DNA from: Globisporangium splendens
Taxonomy: Eukaryota > Oomycota > Peronosporomycetes > Pythiales > Pythiaceae
Length of the DNA stretch: 64,000 bases
Direction of reading: 5' to 3'
Assembly (NCBI GenBank): GCA_006386115.1
Contig: VFIW01000063.1
Coordinates: 62,001-126,000 of the forward strand
This document shows, in pieces, positions 31,475 through 40,839 of this stretch (position 1 is the stretch's first letter; each line of letters opens with the position of its first letter). The notes under the pieces were generated by a model. It was not told the origin of the DNA, ran no database searches, and worked only from the letters and a program-made list of their open reading frames with translations. The translations under genes were made by a program, and so were the position numbers.

Positions 31475-31817
31475 TAGTAGTACTTGTCGTGTCGACTTAA
31501 GAGCCTCAGACTGAGCCACTTGGGGGAGGTCTAAGGTTTCGCTTGCGAAACTCTCTGGGTGCTATAAGCGGAAGGAGAGCTAGCTAATTGGGTCCCTCTC
31601 AAAATCTATATCCGTATCGTAACAGATCGGTGTGGTGTACACAGTTCCTTGCGAAACACACAGAAAGCTCTTTGCTAGGGTCTGGATTTAACATACATTA
31701 AGTTGTGCTTGTTCCGCCGGCACATCCACAGAGAGTAACTTCTCTATCTCACATAATACTTGTGTCGGATCTACACTGGGTTTACGGTGCATTTTATAGT
31801 GCAATTGAACTCTCTTT

Positions 31818-32391
31818 GTGGGGAAGCGTAAAACACGTGAACCTGAAGACGATTTTCAACATAACTTTGAAACCTTAACTCCGGACTTCGGTACCGCTCA
31901 GAAGTTGCGTCGAGCCTTTTGGTTGACAACTGTGAAACAAACCAAACTGACCAGACTTCTCAGGAATCTGATTCCAGACGCGTTCAACTCAGACGCCCGC
32001 AACGTGATCCAAGAAATTACGGACATTGCCCGCCGTAGGGTTGAGCAACTTCAGACGTTGTTTGTAGCCTCAACCGACCATAGTATCCATTTGTATAAGA
32101 AGCGTCGCTTAAATAAATATGTCTTGATTGCGCTCCTTTAAATCAGTTTGTGCACGTGAACAAGTCACAACGAGTACTCGTAAAAGCAAGGCTTTGGAGC
32201 GCGATTCAAGAAGCCCAAGCCCTCGTCCGAGGCAAGTTCGAAGAACAAGCGAAGAACGCGACAGTGACCCCACTCATCTTCCAAGGCAAGTTCAAGGAAT
32301 GAGTGAAGAACATGCGGGGAATCCTTTTGCATTGTCAGCGCAAGAGTCAATCCCAAGTGGGACAAGTGACGAAGACATGAGATACAACTGA
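31818..32391 (+). pseudogene. Gag-like remnant, internal copy 1
   Basis: Two overlapping frames. At 31818-32141, without ATG, the frame reads KRKTREPEDDFQHNFETL, LRRAFWLTTVKQTKLTRLLR and DARNVIQEITDIARRRVEQL: basic and helical, plausibly a gag fragment. At 32128-32391 a Ser/Arg/Pro-rich frame contains two repeats of the PRQV..MSEE/TSEE type. No zinc knuckle or aspartic protease is present. Normal gag-pro of gypsy elements is at least twice this size, so most of it has been lost. Confidence 0.5.
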
Positions 32392-32456
32392 AGCAAGGTA
32401 CTCAGCCTGTCTCAGTGAATCAATGGCGCTAAAGCCCCGAGCAGCGGAAAGTCATC

Positions 32457-34199
32457 ATGGAATGGACCACAGAGATGATCAAGGCGGGTATCATTCGCCC
32501 TAGTACATCTGCATTTTCTGCTCCGACTTTCTGTGTGAAAAAACCTGTCGGATGGCGAATTGTTCGCGACTACCGACAGTTGAACCAAGCAACTATTATG
32601 CCAGCAATCCCTATGTCGAGGAAGGAAGATACCTTTAATTCAGTCTCCGGTTGTCAATGGTTATCTTGCATGGACTTGCTTTGGGGTTATTATCAAGTCA
32701 AGCTGCGCGAGCAAGACATTCCTTTCACCGCATTTTCGACTCCAGACGGATTATTCGAATATCTCGTCACTTCTATGGGCCTGAGTGGCAGTCCCGGAAC
32801 TTTCGACCGTTTACTTCAAAAAGTTTTCAGTGGCTTGCGTGACGTGATGCGTGTCTACTTTGATGACATTTACGTGTTTACGAAAAGTCCGGATGTTTCC
32901 GAACACGTAGCGGCTCTCGATCGTGTTCTTCAGCGTTGTGAAGAACAAGAGCTCTGCATCAAGCTTTCGAAGTGCCAGTTCTGCGTTGAAGAAATTCCTT
33001 GTTTGGGAGACTTTGTCGGACGGAAAGGTGTTTGGATGGATCCTGACAAAGTGAAAATTATACAAGACTGGCCAGTTCCAAAGACAAAGAAGCAAATGGA
33101 ATCTTTCTTGGGAACCACAGTTTATGTGTCGCGATTTTGCAAAGACTTTGCTCAATTTGCGGGTCCTCTTCACGAAAGCATCAAAAAGTTGAAGCCAAAA
33201 GAAGCAGTTCAACTATCCGATCACCAGCTTGTGCGCTTCAAGGAACTTAAGCGTCGACTTTCGTCTCCACCTGTTCTTCACCTTCCTGACTTCACGAAAC
33301 CCTTCGGTATTCGCATGGATGCGTCCAACTTTGCCATTGGGGGAGTCTTACTTCAAAACGAGGGAGGGTTGGAACATCCCATTGCATGCACTGGCCGGAA
33401 AATGAAAGCAGCTGAACTCAATTATCCTGTAAGAGAGCGGGAGTTGCTTGCAATCATGCACGCGCTTCGAGTATGGCGAGTGTATCTACTTGATCGTCCG
33501 TTCAATGTAGAAACTGACCACAAAAGTATTGAGACGATTCTCACCCAGAAGACTTCCAGCCGTCGAGTTGCTAGGTGGCTCAATGGGCTTGCAGAGTTTC
33601 AACCGAGATTCAAGTGGATTCCTGGGTCTACGAATGACGTAGCCGATGCATTGTCAAGGAATCCAAACCTCAAGCAAAAAGCTGCTCAAGTTAGTCTCGA
33701 AGAACTCATTGCTGCTGCTCAAAACCGTGAAATCGTTGCAAGTATAAAGGCAACAAGTGTGACTGTGGCGCACATGGCTAAAAATATGTACTCTCATGAT
33801 CATTGGATCAGGAACATTTTGAAGAGAATCAAAAGTGGTCAAGAAGTGCCAAGATATTCCATCGAGAATGAATTTCTGTTCTACCAAACCAAAGAGGATC
33901 AATTTCCAAGACTGGTGTTACCAGATAATGGAGATTTGAAAAACCGCATCATTTGCGAAAATCATGATGTGGTCGCAGCAGGCCATCCAGGATATTTCAA
34001 AACTTTCCTGGATATTCAAAAGAAGTACTATTGGCCCAAGATGTCGAAGTATATCCAGCGCTATGTGAACACTTGCGAAATGTGCCAACGTAATAAAGCA
34101 CGTCAAGTGAAACCACCAGGTTTACTTCAGCCATTAGAGATCCCAAGCGGCCGATGGGTAGACATTTCTATGGATTTTATAGTTGCATCCGCCTACTGA
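32457..34199 (+). CDS. Ty3/gypsy reverse transcriptase, RNase H and integrase zinc finger, copy 1
   Basis: 580 codons from ATG 32457. Homology extends upstream as VNQWR-stop-SPEQRKVI, with a TAA at 32430-32432 in the same frame, so the apparent start is probably not the ancestral one. RT motifs are GIIRPSTSAFSAPTFCVKK, WRIVRDYRQLN, SCMDLLWGYYQVKL, TSMGLSGSPGTFDRLLQ and the catalytic VYFDDIYVFTKS (YFDD). RNase H begins FGIRMDASNFAIGGVLLQ and includes RERELLAIMHALR with ETDHKSIETIL and DVADALSRNP. The integrase HHCC finger (H..H...CEMCQRNK) follows. The frame ends at TGA inside the integrase core, after WVDISMDFIVAS. Confidence 0.92.
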   Translation: MEWTTEMIKAGIIRPSTSAFSAPTFCVKKPVGWRIVRDYRQLNQATIMPAIPMSRKEDTFNSVSGCQWLSCMDLLWGYYQVKLREQDIPFTAFSTPDGLFEYLVTSMGLSGSPGTFDRLLQKVFSGLRDVMRVYFDDIYVFTKSPDVSEHVAALDRVLQRCEEQELCIKLSKCQFCVEEIPCLGDFVGRKGVWMDPDKVKIIQDWPVPKTKKQMESFLGTTVYVSRFCKDFAQFAGPLHESIKKLKPKEAVQLSDHQLVRFKELKRRLSSPPVLHLPDFTKPFGIRMDASNFAIGGVLLQNEGGLEHPIACTGRKMKAAELNYPVRERELLAIMHALRVWRVYLLDRPFNVETDHKSIETILTQKTSSRRVARWLNGLAEFQPRFKWIPGSTNDVADALSRNPNLKQKAAQVSLEELIAAAQNREIVASIKATSVTVAHMAKNMYSHDHWIRNILKRIKSGQEVPRYSIENEFLFYQTKEDQFPRLVLPDNGDLKNRIICENHDVVAAGHPGYFKTFLDIQKKYYWPKMSKYIQRYVNTCEMCQRNKARQVKPPGLLQPLEIPSGRWVDISMDFIVASAY

Positions 34200-35169
34200 A
34201 GATGGTTATAACGACATCGTGGTCATCGTGGATCGTCTAACTAAACGGCCCAAATTCGTTTTGACAAAGACAAATGCAACAACCAAAGAAACAGCTGATC
34301 TGTTTATGAAGCACTATGTCAAGGATCACGGACTTCCCAAATCAATCATCTCTGACTGCGACTCCAAGTCCACGTCCAATATGTGGAGAGAGCTAATAAC
34401 TGCTCTTGGAACACAGCACAATCTGTCGTCTGCATTCAGACCTCAAACGGATGGACAAACTGAACGAACAAATCGTTTCATCGAAGACTATTTGCGTGGA
34501 GTCGTCAGTCCAGCTCAAAGTGATTGGGACAAGTTTCTTCACTTGAGCGAGTTCGCATACAACAAGCGAGTATATTCGTCAATCGGCATGTCTCCTTTTG
34601 AAGCAGATCTCGGCTATGTCCCTTACATGCCGGATGATATTACAAGAGATCTGGAGTTCAAAAAACTTGCTCAGACAGCAAAAGATTTTCTTTTGAAGCA
34701 AGAAGCCAGACTAAGAATGGCTCAAGACGCCATGACCAAAGCGCAGGAACGAATGAAGTTCTACTACGATAAGAACAGAAAAGCTCAACTCTTCGAAGTT
34801 GGAGATTTAGTTCTTCTTGATGGAAGAAACCTTGACATCCGCCACAAAGGCTCAGCTCGCTCCAAGAAACTCGCACCAAGATACATAGGACCTTTCCCGA
34901 TTGTAAAAAAGATCCAAAAAGACTCCTATGAACCAGAGGTGTCAAAAGACTTGAAGCTGCATCCCGTCTTCCACACGTCATTGCTGAAGCCATATCAGAA
35001 GGACTCAAGGCAACAGCAAACGAGCAAGGTTCTCCTGGCTGATGGAACTCAAGGACAACTTGTCAAGGCCGTGATTGGGCACAAGAAGATCAGAGGAGTG
35101 CTCAATTACTTGATCTGGTGGCTTGGAGAGCGTCGAGCGGATGCTACATACTTACCATTGTCTAGTTGA
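34183..35169 (+). CDS. Integrase core and chromodomain-like end, copy 1 (frameshifted from RT)
   Basis: The frame resumes the integrase after a shift at about 34183: PPTEDGYNDIVVIVDRLTKR. The DDE site is split across the shift, with first Asp in the upstream frame (VDISMDF), second in IISDCDSKSTSN, where the usual SDRD is SDCD, and Glu in DGQTERTNRFIEDYLRG. The GPY/F-like region (KLAPRYIGPFPIVKKI) and a short chromodomain-like tail (AVIGHKKIRGVLNYLIWWLG) identify a chromovirus. No ATG of its own is convincing; it would need a frameshift to be made as a polyprotein. Confidence 0.85.
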   Translation: MHPPTEDGYNDIVVIVDRLTKRPKFVLTKTNATTKETADLFMKHYVKDHGLPKSIISDCDSKSTSNMWRELITALGTQHNLSSAFRPQTDGQTERTNRFIEDYLRGVVSPAQSDWDKFLHLSEFAYNKRVYSSIGMSPFEADLGYVPYMPDDITRDLEFKKLAQTAKDFLLKQEARLRMAQDAMTKAQERMKFYYDKNRKAQLFEVGDLVLLDGRNLDIRHKGSARSKKLAPRYIGPFPIVKKIQKDSYEPEVSKDLKLHPVFHTSLLKPYQKDSRQQQTSKVLLADGTQGQLVKAVIGHKKIRGVLNYLIWWLGERRADATYLPLSS

Positions 35170-35238
35170 ACCAAATTCCAGGACTCATCAAGAAATACTG
35201 GGATTCCAAGAAGAGGGCCGCTTCTTGAAAGGAGGTCA

Positions 35239-35677
35239 TGTGACGCAACCAGCGTCAGCCTGCACATTGAGTGCATTCACATTCAGATAGTGTAAACTAC
35301 TTTGCATTACGTTTTAGATGTGCGGATCAAGCATGTTAGTTTTATGTGCATAGACATTGTCTCAAACTAGATCGATGCAAAGACTATGCGTATGTGTGTA
35401 GACAGACATGAACGAGAATACGTGAATGCGCGGCATGGACTTCTCCCAGTCAACCGCAGCAACCACTGGAGGGGGTTTGCCAGCCTCGAGCTTTTCCCCC
35501 TCCGATAAAACTCAATTCAATCTCCTCATTCTGCATTTTTCACAACAACAACAACATCAGCAACCAATCTCGCTTCCAACCATCATTCTTCGCTCCACCC
35601 ATCCACGTCTGGGAACTCAATACCAAAGCCAACACGTCCTAAAGTCAACACTTACGCTCCTCCACTCTTGTGTTACA
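35239..35677 (+). repeat. LTR 2 (439 bp), recombinant between LTR3-like 5' and LTR1-like 3' halves
   Basis: At offset 53 (T) and the ATG insertion near offset 135 it matches LTR3. At CATTTTTCACAAC (about 35535-35547) and CTCCACTC (about 35660) it matches LTR1. The switch lies between about 35376 and 35539. Confidence 0.9.
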
Positions 35678-36020
35678 TAGTAGTACTTGTCGTGTCGACT
35701 TAAGAGCCTCAGACTGAGCCACTTGGGGGAGGTCTAAGGTTTCGCTTGCGAAACTCTCTGGGTGCTATAAGCGGAAGGAGAGCTAGCTAATTGGGTCCCT
35801 CTCAAAATCTATATCCGTATCGTAACAGATCGGTGTGGTGTACACAGTTCCTTGCGAAACACACAGAAAGCTCTTTGCTAGGGTCTGGATTTAACATACA
35901 TTAAGTTGTGCTTGTTCCGCCGGCACATCCACAGAGAGTAACTTCTCTATCTCACATAATACTTGTGTCGGATCTACACTGGGTTTACGGTGCATTTTAT
36001 AGTGCAATTGAACTCTCTTT

Positions 36021-36594
36021 GTGGGGAAGCGTAAAACACGTGAACCTGAAGACGATTTTCAACATAACTTTGAAACCTTAACTCCGGACTTCGGTACCGC
36101 TCAGAAGTTGCGTCGAGCCTTTTGGTTGACAACTGTGAAACAAACCAAACTGACCAGACTTCTCAGGAATCTGATTCCAGACGCGTTCAACTCAGACGCC
36201 CGCAACGTGATCCAAGAAATTACGGACATTGCCCGCCGTAGGGTTGAGCAACTTCAGACGTTGTTTGTAGCCTCAACCGACCATAGTATCCATTTGTATA
36301 AGAAGCGTCGCTTAAATAAATATGTCTTGATTGCGCTCCTTTAAATCAGTTTGTGCACGTGAACAAGTCACAACGAGTACTCGTAAAAGCAAGGCTTTGG
36401 AGCGCGATTCAAGAAGCCCAAGCCCTCGTCCGAGGCAAGTTCGAAGAACAAGCGAAGAACGCGACAGTGACCCCACTCATCTTCCAAGGCAAGTTCAAGG
36501 AATGAGTGAAGAACATGCGGGGAATCCTTTTGCATTGTCAGCGCAAGAGTCAATCCCAAGTGGGACAAGTGACGAAGACATGAGATACAACTGA
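36021..36594 (+). pseudogene. Gag-like remnant, internal copy 2
   Basis: Same two overlapping frames as in copy 1, shifted by 4203 bp, with no difference noticed. The first frame lacks an ATG (it opens at a GTG), and protease and zinc knuckle are again missing. Confidence 0.5.
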
Positions 36595-36659
36595 AGCAAG
36601 GTACTCAGCCTGTCTCAGTGAATCAATGGCGCTAAAGCCCCGAGCAGCGGAAAGTCATC

Positions 36660-38402
36660 ATGGAATGGACCACAGAGATGATCAAGGCGGGTATCATTCG
36701 CCCTAGTACATCTGCATTTTCTGCTCCGACTTTCTGTGTGAAAAAACCTGTCGGATGGCGAATTGTTCGCGACTACCGACAGTTGAACCAAGCAACTATT
36801 ATGCCAGCAATCCCTATGTCGAGGAAGGAAGATACCTTTAATTCAGTCTCCGGTTGTCAATGGTTATCTTGCATGGACTTGCTTTGGGGTTATTATCAAG
36901 TCAAGCTGCGCGAGCAAGACATTCCTTTCACCGCATTTTCGACTCCAGACGGATTATTCGAATATCTCGTCACTTCTATGGGCCTGAGTGGCAGTCCCGG
37001 AACTTTCGACCGTTTACTTCAAAAAGTTTTCAGTGGCTTGCGTGACGTGATGCGTGTCTACTTTGATGACATTTACGTGTTTACGAAAAGTCCGGATGTT
37101 TCCGAACACGTAGCGGCTCTCGATCGTGTTCTTCAGCGTTGTGAAGAACAAGAGCTCTGCATCAAGCTTTCGAAGTGCCAGTTCTGCGTTGAAGAAATTC
37201 CTTGTTTGGGAGACTTTGTCGGACGGAAAGGTGTTTGGATGGATCCTGACAAAGTGAAAATTATACAAGACTGGCCAGTTCCAAAGACAAAGAAGCAAAT
37301 GGAATCTTTCTTGGGAACCACAGTTTATGTGTCGCGATTTTGCAAAGACTTTGCTCAATTTGCGGGTCCTCTTCACGAAAGCATCAAAAAGTTGAAGCCA
37401 AAAGAAGCAGTTCAACTATCCGATCACCAGCTTGTGCGCTTCAAGGAACTTAAGCGTCGACTTTCGTCTCCACCTGTTCTTCACCTTCCTGACTTCACGA
37501 AACCCTTCGGTATTCGCATGGATGCGTCCAACTTTGCCATTGGGGGAGTCTTACTTCAAAACGAGGGAGGGTTGGAACATCCCATTGCATGCACTGGCCG
37601 GAAAATGAAAGCAGCTGAACTCAATTATCCTGTAAGAGAGCGGGAGTTGCTTGCAATCATGCACGCGCTTCGAGTATGGCGAGTGTATCTACTTGATCGT
37701 CCGTTCAATGTAGAAACTGACCACAAAAGTATTGAGACGATTCTCACCCAGAAGACTTCCAGCCGTCGAGTTGCTAGGTGGCTCAATGGGCTTGCAGAGT
37801 TTCAACCGAGATTCAAGTGGATTCCTGGGTCTACGAATGACGTAGCCGATGCATTGTCAAGGAATCCAAACCTCAAGCAAAAAGCTGCTCAAGTTAGTCT
37901 CGAAGAACTCATTGCTGCTGCTCAAAACCGTGAAATCGTTGCAAGTATAAAGGCAACAAGTGTGACTGTGGCGCACATGGCTAAAAATATGTACTCTCAT
38001 GATCATTGGATCAGGAACATTTTGAAGAGAATCAAAAGTGGTCAAGAAGTGCCAAGATATTCCATCGAGAATGAATTTCTGTTCTACCAAACCAAAGAGG
38101 ATCAATTTCCAAGACTGGTGTTACCAGATAATGGAGATTTGAAAAACCGCATCATTTGCGAAAATCATGATGTGGTCGCAGCAGGCCATCCAGGATATTT
38201 CAAAACTTTCCTGGATATTCAAAAGAAGTACTATTGGCCCAAGATGTCGAAGTATATCCAGCGCTATGTGAACACTTGCGAAATGTGCCAACGTAATAAA
38301 GCACGTCAAGTGAAACCACCAGGTTTACTTCAGCCATTAGAGATCCCAAGCGGCCGATGGGTAGACATTTCTATGGATTTTATAGTTGCATCCGCCTACT
38401 GA
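36660..38402 (+). CDS. Ty3/gypsy reverse transcriptase, RNase H and integrase zinc finger, copy 2
   Basis: 580 codons identical to copy 1, including the upstream in-frame TAA (36633-36635), the YFDD catalytic box and the premature end in the integrase core. Identity of the internals, while the outer LTRs differ, shows that the duplication is younger than the original insertion. Confidence 0.92.
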   Translation: MEWTTEMIKAGIIRPSTSAFSAPTFCVKKPVGWRIVRDYRQLNQATIMPAIPMSRKEDTFNSVSGCQWLSCMDLLWGYYQVKLREQDIPFTAFSTPDGLFEYLVTSMGLSGSPGTFDRLLQKVFSGLRDVMRVYFDDIYVFTKSPDVSEHVAALDRVLQRCEEQELCIKLSKCQFCVEEIPCLGDFVGRKGVWMDPDKVKIIQDWPVPKTKKQMESFLGTTVYVSRFCKDFAQFAGPLHESIKKLKPKEAVQLSDHQLVRFKELKRRLSSPPVLHLPDFTKPFGIRMDASNFAIGGVLLQNEGGLEHPIACTGRKMKAAELNYPVRERELLAIMHALRVWRVYLLDRPFNVETDHKSIETILTQKTSSRRVARWLNGLAEFQPRFKWIPGSTNDVADALSRNPNLKQKAAQVSLEELIAAAQNREIVASIKATSVTVAHMAKNMYSHDHWIRNILKRIKSGQEVPRYSIENEFLFYQTKEDQFPRLVLPDNGDLKNRIICENHDVVAAGHPGYFKTFLDIQKKYYWPKMSKYIQRYVNTCEMCQRNKARQVKPPGLLQPLEIPSGRWVDISMDFIVASAY

Positions 38403-39372
38403 AGATGGTTATAACGACATCGTGGTCATCGTGGATCGTCTAACTAAACGGCCCAAATTCGTTTTGACAAAGACAAATGCAACAACCAAAGAAACAGCTG
38501 ATCTGTTTATGAAGCACTATGTCAAGGATCACGGACTTCCCAAATCAATCATCTCTGACTGCGACTCCAAGTCCACGTCCAATATGTGGAGAGAGCTAAT
38601 AACTGCTCTTGGAACACAGCACAATCTGTCGTCTGCATTCAGACCTCAAACGGATGGACAAACTGAACGAACAAATCGTTTCATCGAAGACTATTTGCGT
38701 GGAGTCGTCAGTCCAGCTCAAAGTGATTGGGACAAGTTTCTTCACTTGAGCGAGTTCGCATACAACAAGCGAGTATATTCGTCAATCGGCATGTCTCCTT
38801 TTGAAGCAGATCTCGGCTATGTCCCTTACATGCCGGATGATATTACAAGAGATCTGGAGTTCAAAAAACTTGCTCAGACAGCAAAAGATTTTCTTTTGAA
38901 GCAAGAAGCCAGACTAAGAATGGCTCAAGACGCCATGACCAAAGCGCAGGAACGAATGAAGTTCTACTACGATAAGAACAGAAAAGCTCAACTCTTCGAA
39001 GTTGGAGATTTAGTTCTTCTTGATGGAAGAAACCTTGACATCCGCCACAAAGGCTCAGCTCGCTCCAAGAAACTCGCACCAAGATACATAGGACCTTTCC
39101 CGATTGTAAAAAAGATCCAAAAAGACTCCTATGAACCAGAGGTGTCAAAAGACTTGAAGCTGCATCCCGTCTTCCACACGTCATTGCTGAAGCCATATCA
39201 GAAGGACTCAAGGCAACAGCAAACGAGCAAGGTTCTCCTGGCTGATGGAACTCAAGGACAACTTGTCAAGGCCGTGATTGGGCACAAGAAGATCAGAGGA
39301 GTGCTCAATTACTTGATCTGGTGGCTTGGAGAGCGTCGAGCGGATGCTACATACTTACCATTGTCTAGTTGA
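38386..39372 (+). CDS. Integrase core and chromodomain-like end, copy 2
   Basis: Identical to copy 1, with the same frameshift relative to RT. The segment after the stop (39373-39441) carries the polypurine tract GAAAGGAGG next to LTR3. Confidence 0.85.
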   Translation: MHPPTEDGYNDIVVIVDRLTKRPKFVLTKTNATTKETADLFMKHYVKDHGLPKSIISDCDSKSTSNMWRELITALGTQHNLSSAFRPQTDGQTERTNRFIEDYLRGVVSPAQSDWDKFLHLSEFAYNKRVYSSIGMSPFEADLGYVPYMPDDITRDLEFKKLAQTAKDFLLKQEARLRMAQDAMTKAQERMKFYYDKNRKAQLFEVGDLVLLDGRNLDIRHKGSARSKKLAPRYIGPFPIVKKIQKDSYEPEVSKDLKLHPVFHTSLLKPYQKDSRQQQTSKVLLADGTQGQLVKAVIGHKKIRGVLNYLIWWLGERRADATYLPLSS

Positions 39373-39441
39373 ACCAAATTCCAGGACTCATCAAGAAATA
39401 CTGGGATTCCAAGAAGAGGGCCGCTTCTTGAAAGGAGGTCA

Positions 39442-39880
39442 TGTGACGCAACCAGCGTCAGCCTGCACATTGAGTGCATTCACATTCAGATAGTGTAAAC
39501 TACTTTGCATTACGTTTTAGATGTGCGGATCAAGCATGTTAGTTTTATGTGCATAGACATTGTCTCAAACTAGATCGATGCAAAGACTATGCGTATGTGT
39601 GTAGACAGACATGAACGAGAATACGTGAATGCGCGGCATGGACTTCTCCCAGTCAACCGCAGCAACCACTGGAGGGGGTTTGCCAGCCTCGAGCTTTTCC
39701 CCCTCCGATAAAACTCAATTCAATCTCCTCATTCTGCATTTTCCACAGCAACAACAACATCAGCAACCAATCTCGCTTCCAACCATCATTCTTCGCTCCA
39801 CCCATCCACGTCTGGGAACTCAATACCAAAGCCAACACGTCCTAAAGTCAACACTTACGCTCCTCTACGCTTGTGTTACA
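39442..39880 (+). repeat. LTR 3 (439 bp)
   Basis: Starts TGTGACGCAACCAGCG and ends TTGTGTTACA. Diagnostic differences from LTR1 are T at offset 53, the ATG insertion, CATTTTCCACAGC and CTCTACGC. It is followed directly by host sequence (CGGGTTGTGCATCAG). Confidence 0.92.
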
Positions 39881-40615
39881 CGGGTTGTGCATCAGCAGGA
39901 ATCGCAGTATCTGGTGCTTCAGAAGCTGGCATAGTAGTAGCAGGGGATTCCCTCACTGGTTCTTCTGACTCGGGGGCGTTTGTGCCTGGTACGTCCGTCG
40001 CTGGAGCATCTGGTTTAGAATTTTCCGTCGGGGTGTCAGTGACTGAAGCTTCTGTCGCAGGTTCCTCTGACTCTGGAGCTTTCGTGCCATGCGCGTTGGT
40101 GACTGGTGCGTCTCTTTCAGAATCATCGGTTCTCGAGTTTCAGAGGAAGGTTCTTCGGGAGCTGGTGCTTGTGTGTCTGGAGCTTCGGTCACTGGAGTTG
40201 TTGTGGGAGGCGTATCTGGATCAGGAGCTTTGGTCACTGGTGCTTCGGTGTCTGGTGCCTCCGTGGCTGGAGCTTCTGTTACCAGAATTGTAGTGGCTGG
40301 TAGTTCGGTTTGGGGACAATAGTTGCTGGCGCTTCGGTCACCGGGACAGATTTCACTGGAGCCAAAGAAGGCGACAACTCAGGTGGGACAACTGGTAAGC
40401 CCTGGTATCTTATCTCAAAAGCCTTTGCGTACCCAAGAACCGAAGTATCGTAAGCTCCTACTAGCCCTCCGTACTTGGAGTATCTCTGCTTCCAGCCACC
40501 ACCAACCACACCTTTGATATGCAGACTGTTTTGCGCAGCACACTCGCGCTGTACCATCGATGCCGGACATGTGCAGTGTCAATGCAGCGAGAACGAAATG
40601 GCCCTGGGTCTTCAT
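39881..40615 (-). pseudogene. N-terminal half of a Thr/Pro-rich (VTEAP-repeat) surface protein
   Basis: It starts MKTQGHFVLAALTLHMSG, a signal-peptide-like N-terminus. After a one-base shift the sensible frame is QRECAAQNSLHIKGVVGGGW, YSKYGGLVGAYDTSVLGYAK. It passes into a mucin-like stalk of degenerate repeats (PVTEAPATIV, VTEAPATEAPDTEAPVTKAP, ATEASVTDTPTENSKPDAP, PESEEPVRESPATTMPASEA) and runs to the LTR edge. At least three frameshifts are needed: near 40555, at about 40280 after a TAA, and near 40110. The stalk style matches the C-terminal half at 30479-31038. It was probably a cell-surface or cyst-wall glycoprotein that decayed after the transposon insertion. Confidence 0.68.
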
Positions 40616-40823
40616 GAGCAGGACCCAACGGCGGCTTCTCTGTGGTTCTTTGGCTTTCTGCTCACTTGAGACGGTTGCGAGCGTCTACGGCACGTGGAGA
40701 GTGACGAGTGGTGTCTACGCGGTGTCATGTATGTGACGTGTGGACAAAAGCAGCAAGTCAAGTCGTTTCTGGAGAGACGACATCTGTATCTGTACCAACG
40801 ATGTGTACCGAAATCTGTGTGTG

Positions 40824-40839
40824 GCAAGAAGGTCGCTCC
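40824..40839 (+). repeat. Left target-site duplication of the LINE
   Basis: GCAAGAAGGTCGCTCC, identical to 49757-49772. It marks the 5' boundary of the LINE at 40840. Confidence 0.85.

Larger units (their letters stand above)
31039..39880 (+). mobile_element. Tandem Ty3/gypsy chromovirus array: LTR-internal-LTR-internal-LTR
   Basis: Three LTRs (31039-31474, 35239-35677, 39442-39880) separate two internal regions of identical length (3764 bp) and apparently identical sequence. LTRs run from TGTGACG to GTTACA. The internals encode a short gag-like frame, RT/RNase H, and an integrase with a chromodomain-like end. They lack a recognisable protease and a full gag, and they share the same in-frame TAA and the same integrase frameshift, so neither copy is autonomous as written. 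Outer LTRs differ by about five substitutions and a 3-bp indel in 439 bp. A purine-rich tract (GAAAGGAGGTCA) precedes LTR2 and LTR3. No target-site duplication is seen (left flank GTTAG, right flank CGGGT). Inserted antisense in a surface-protein gene. Confidence 0.93.

Noticed and set aside
31039..39880. CRISPR-like or satellite interpretation of the long direct repeats
   Set aside because: The repeat unit is 4.2 kb and encodes gypsy RT/integrase with LTRs; it is a retrotransposon array.
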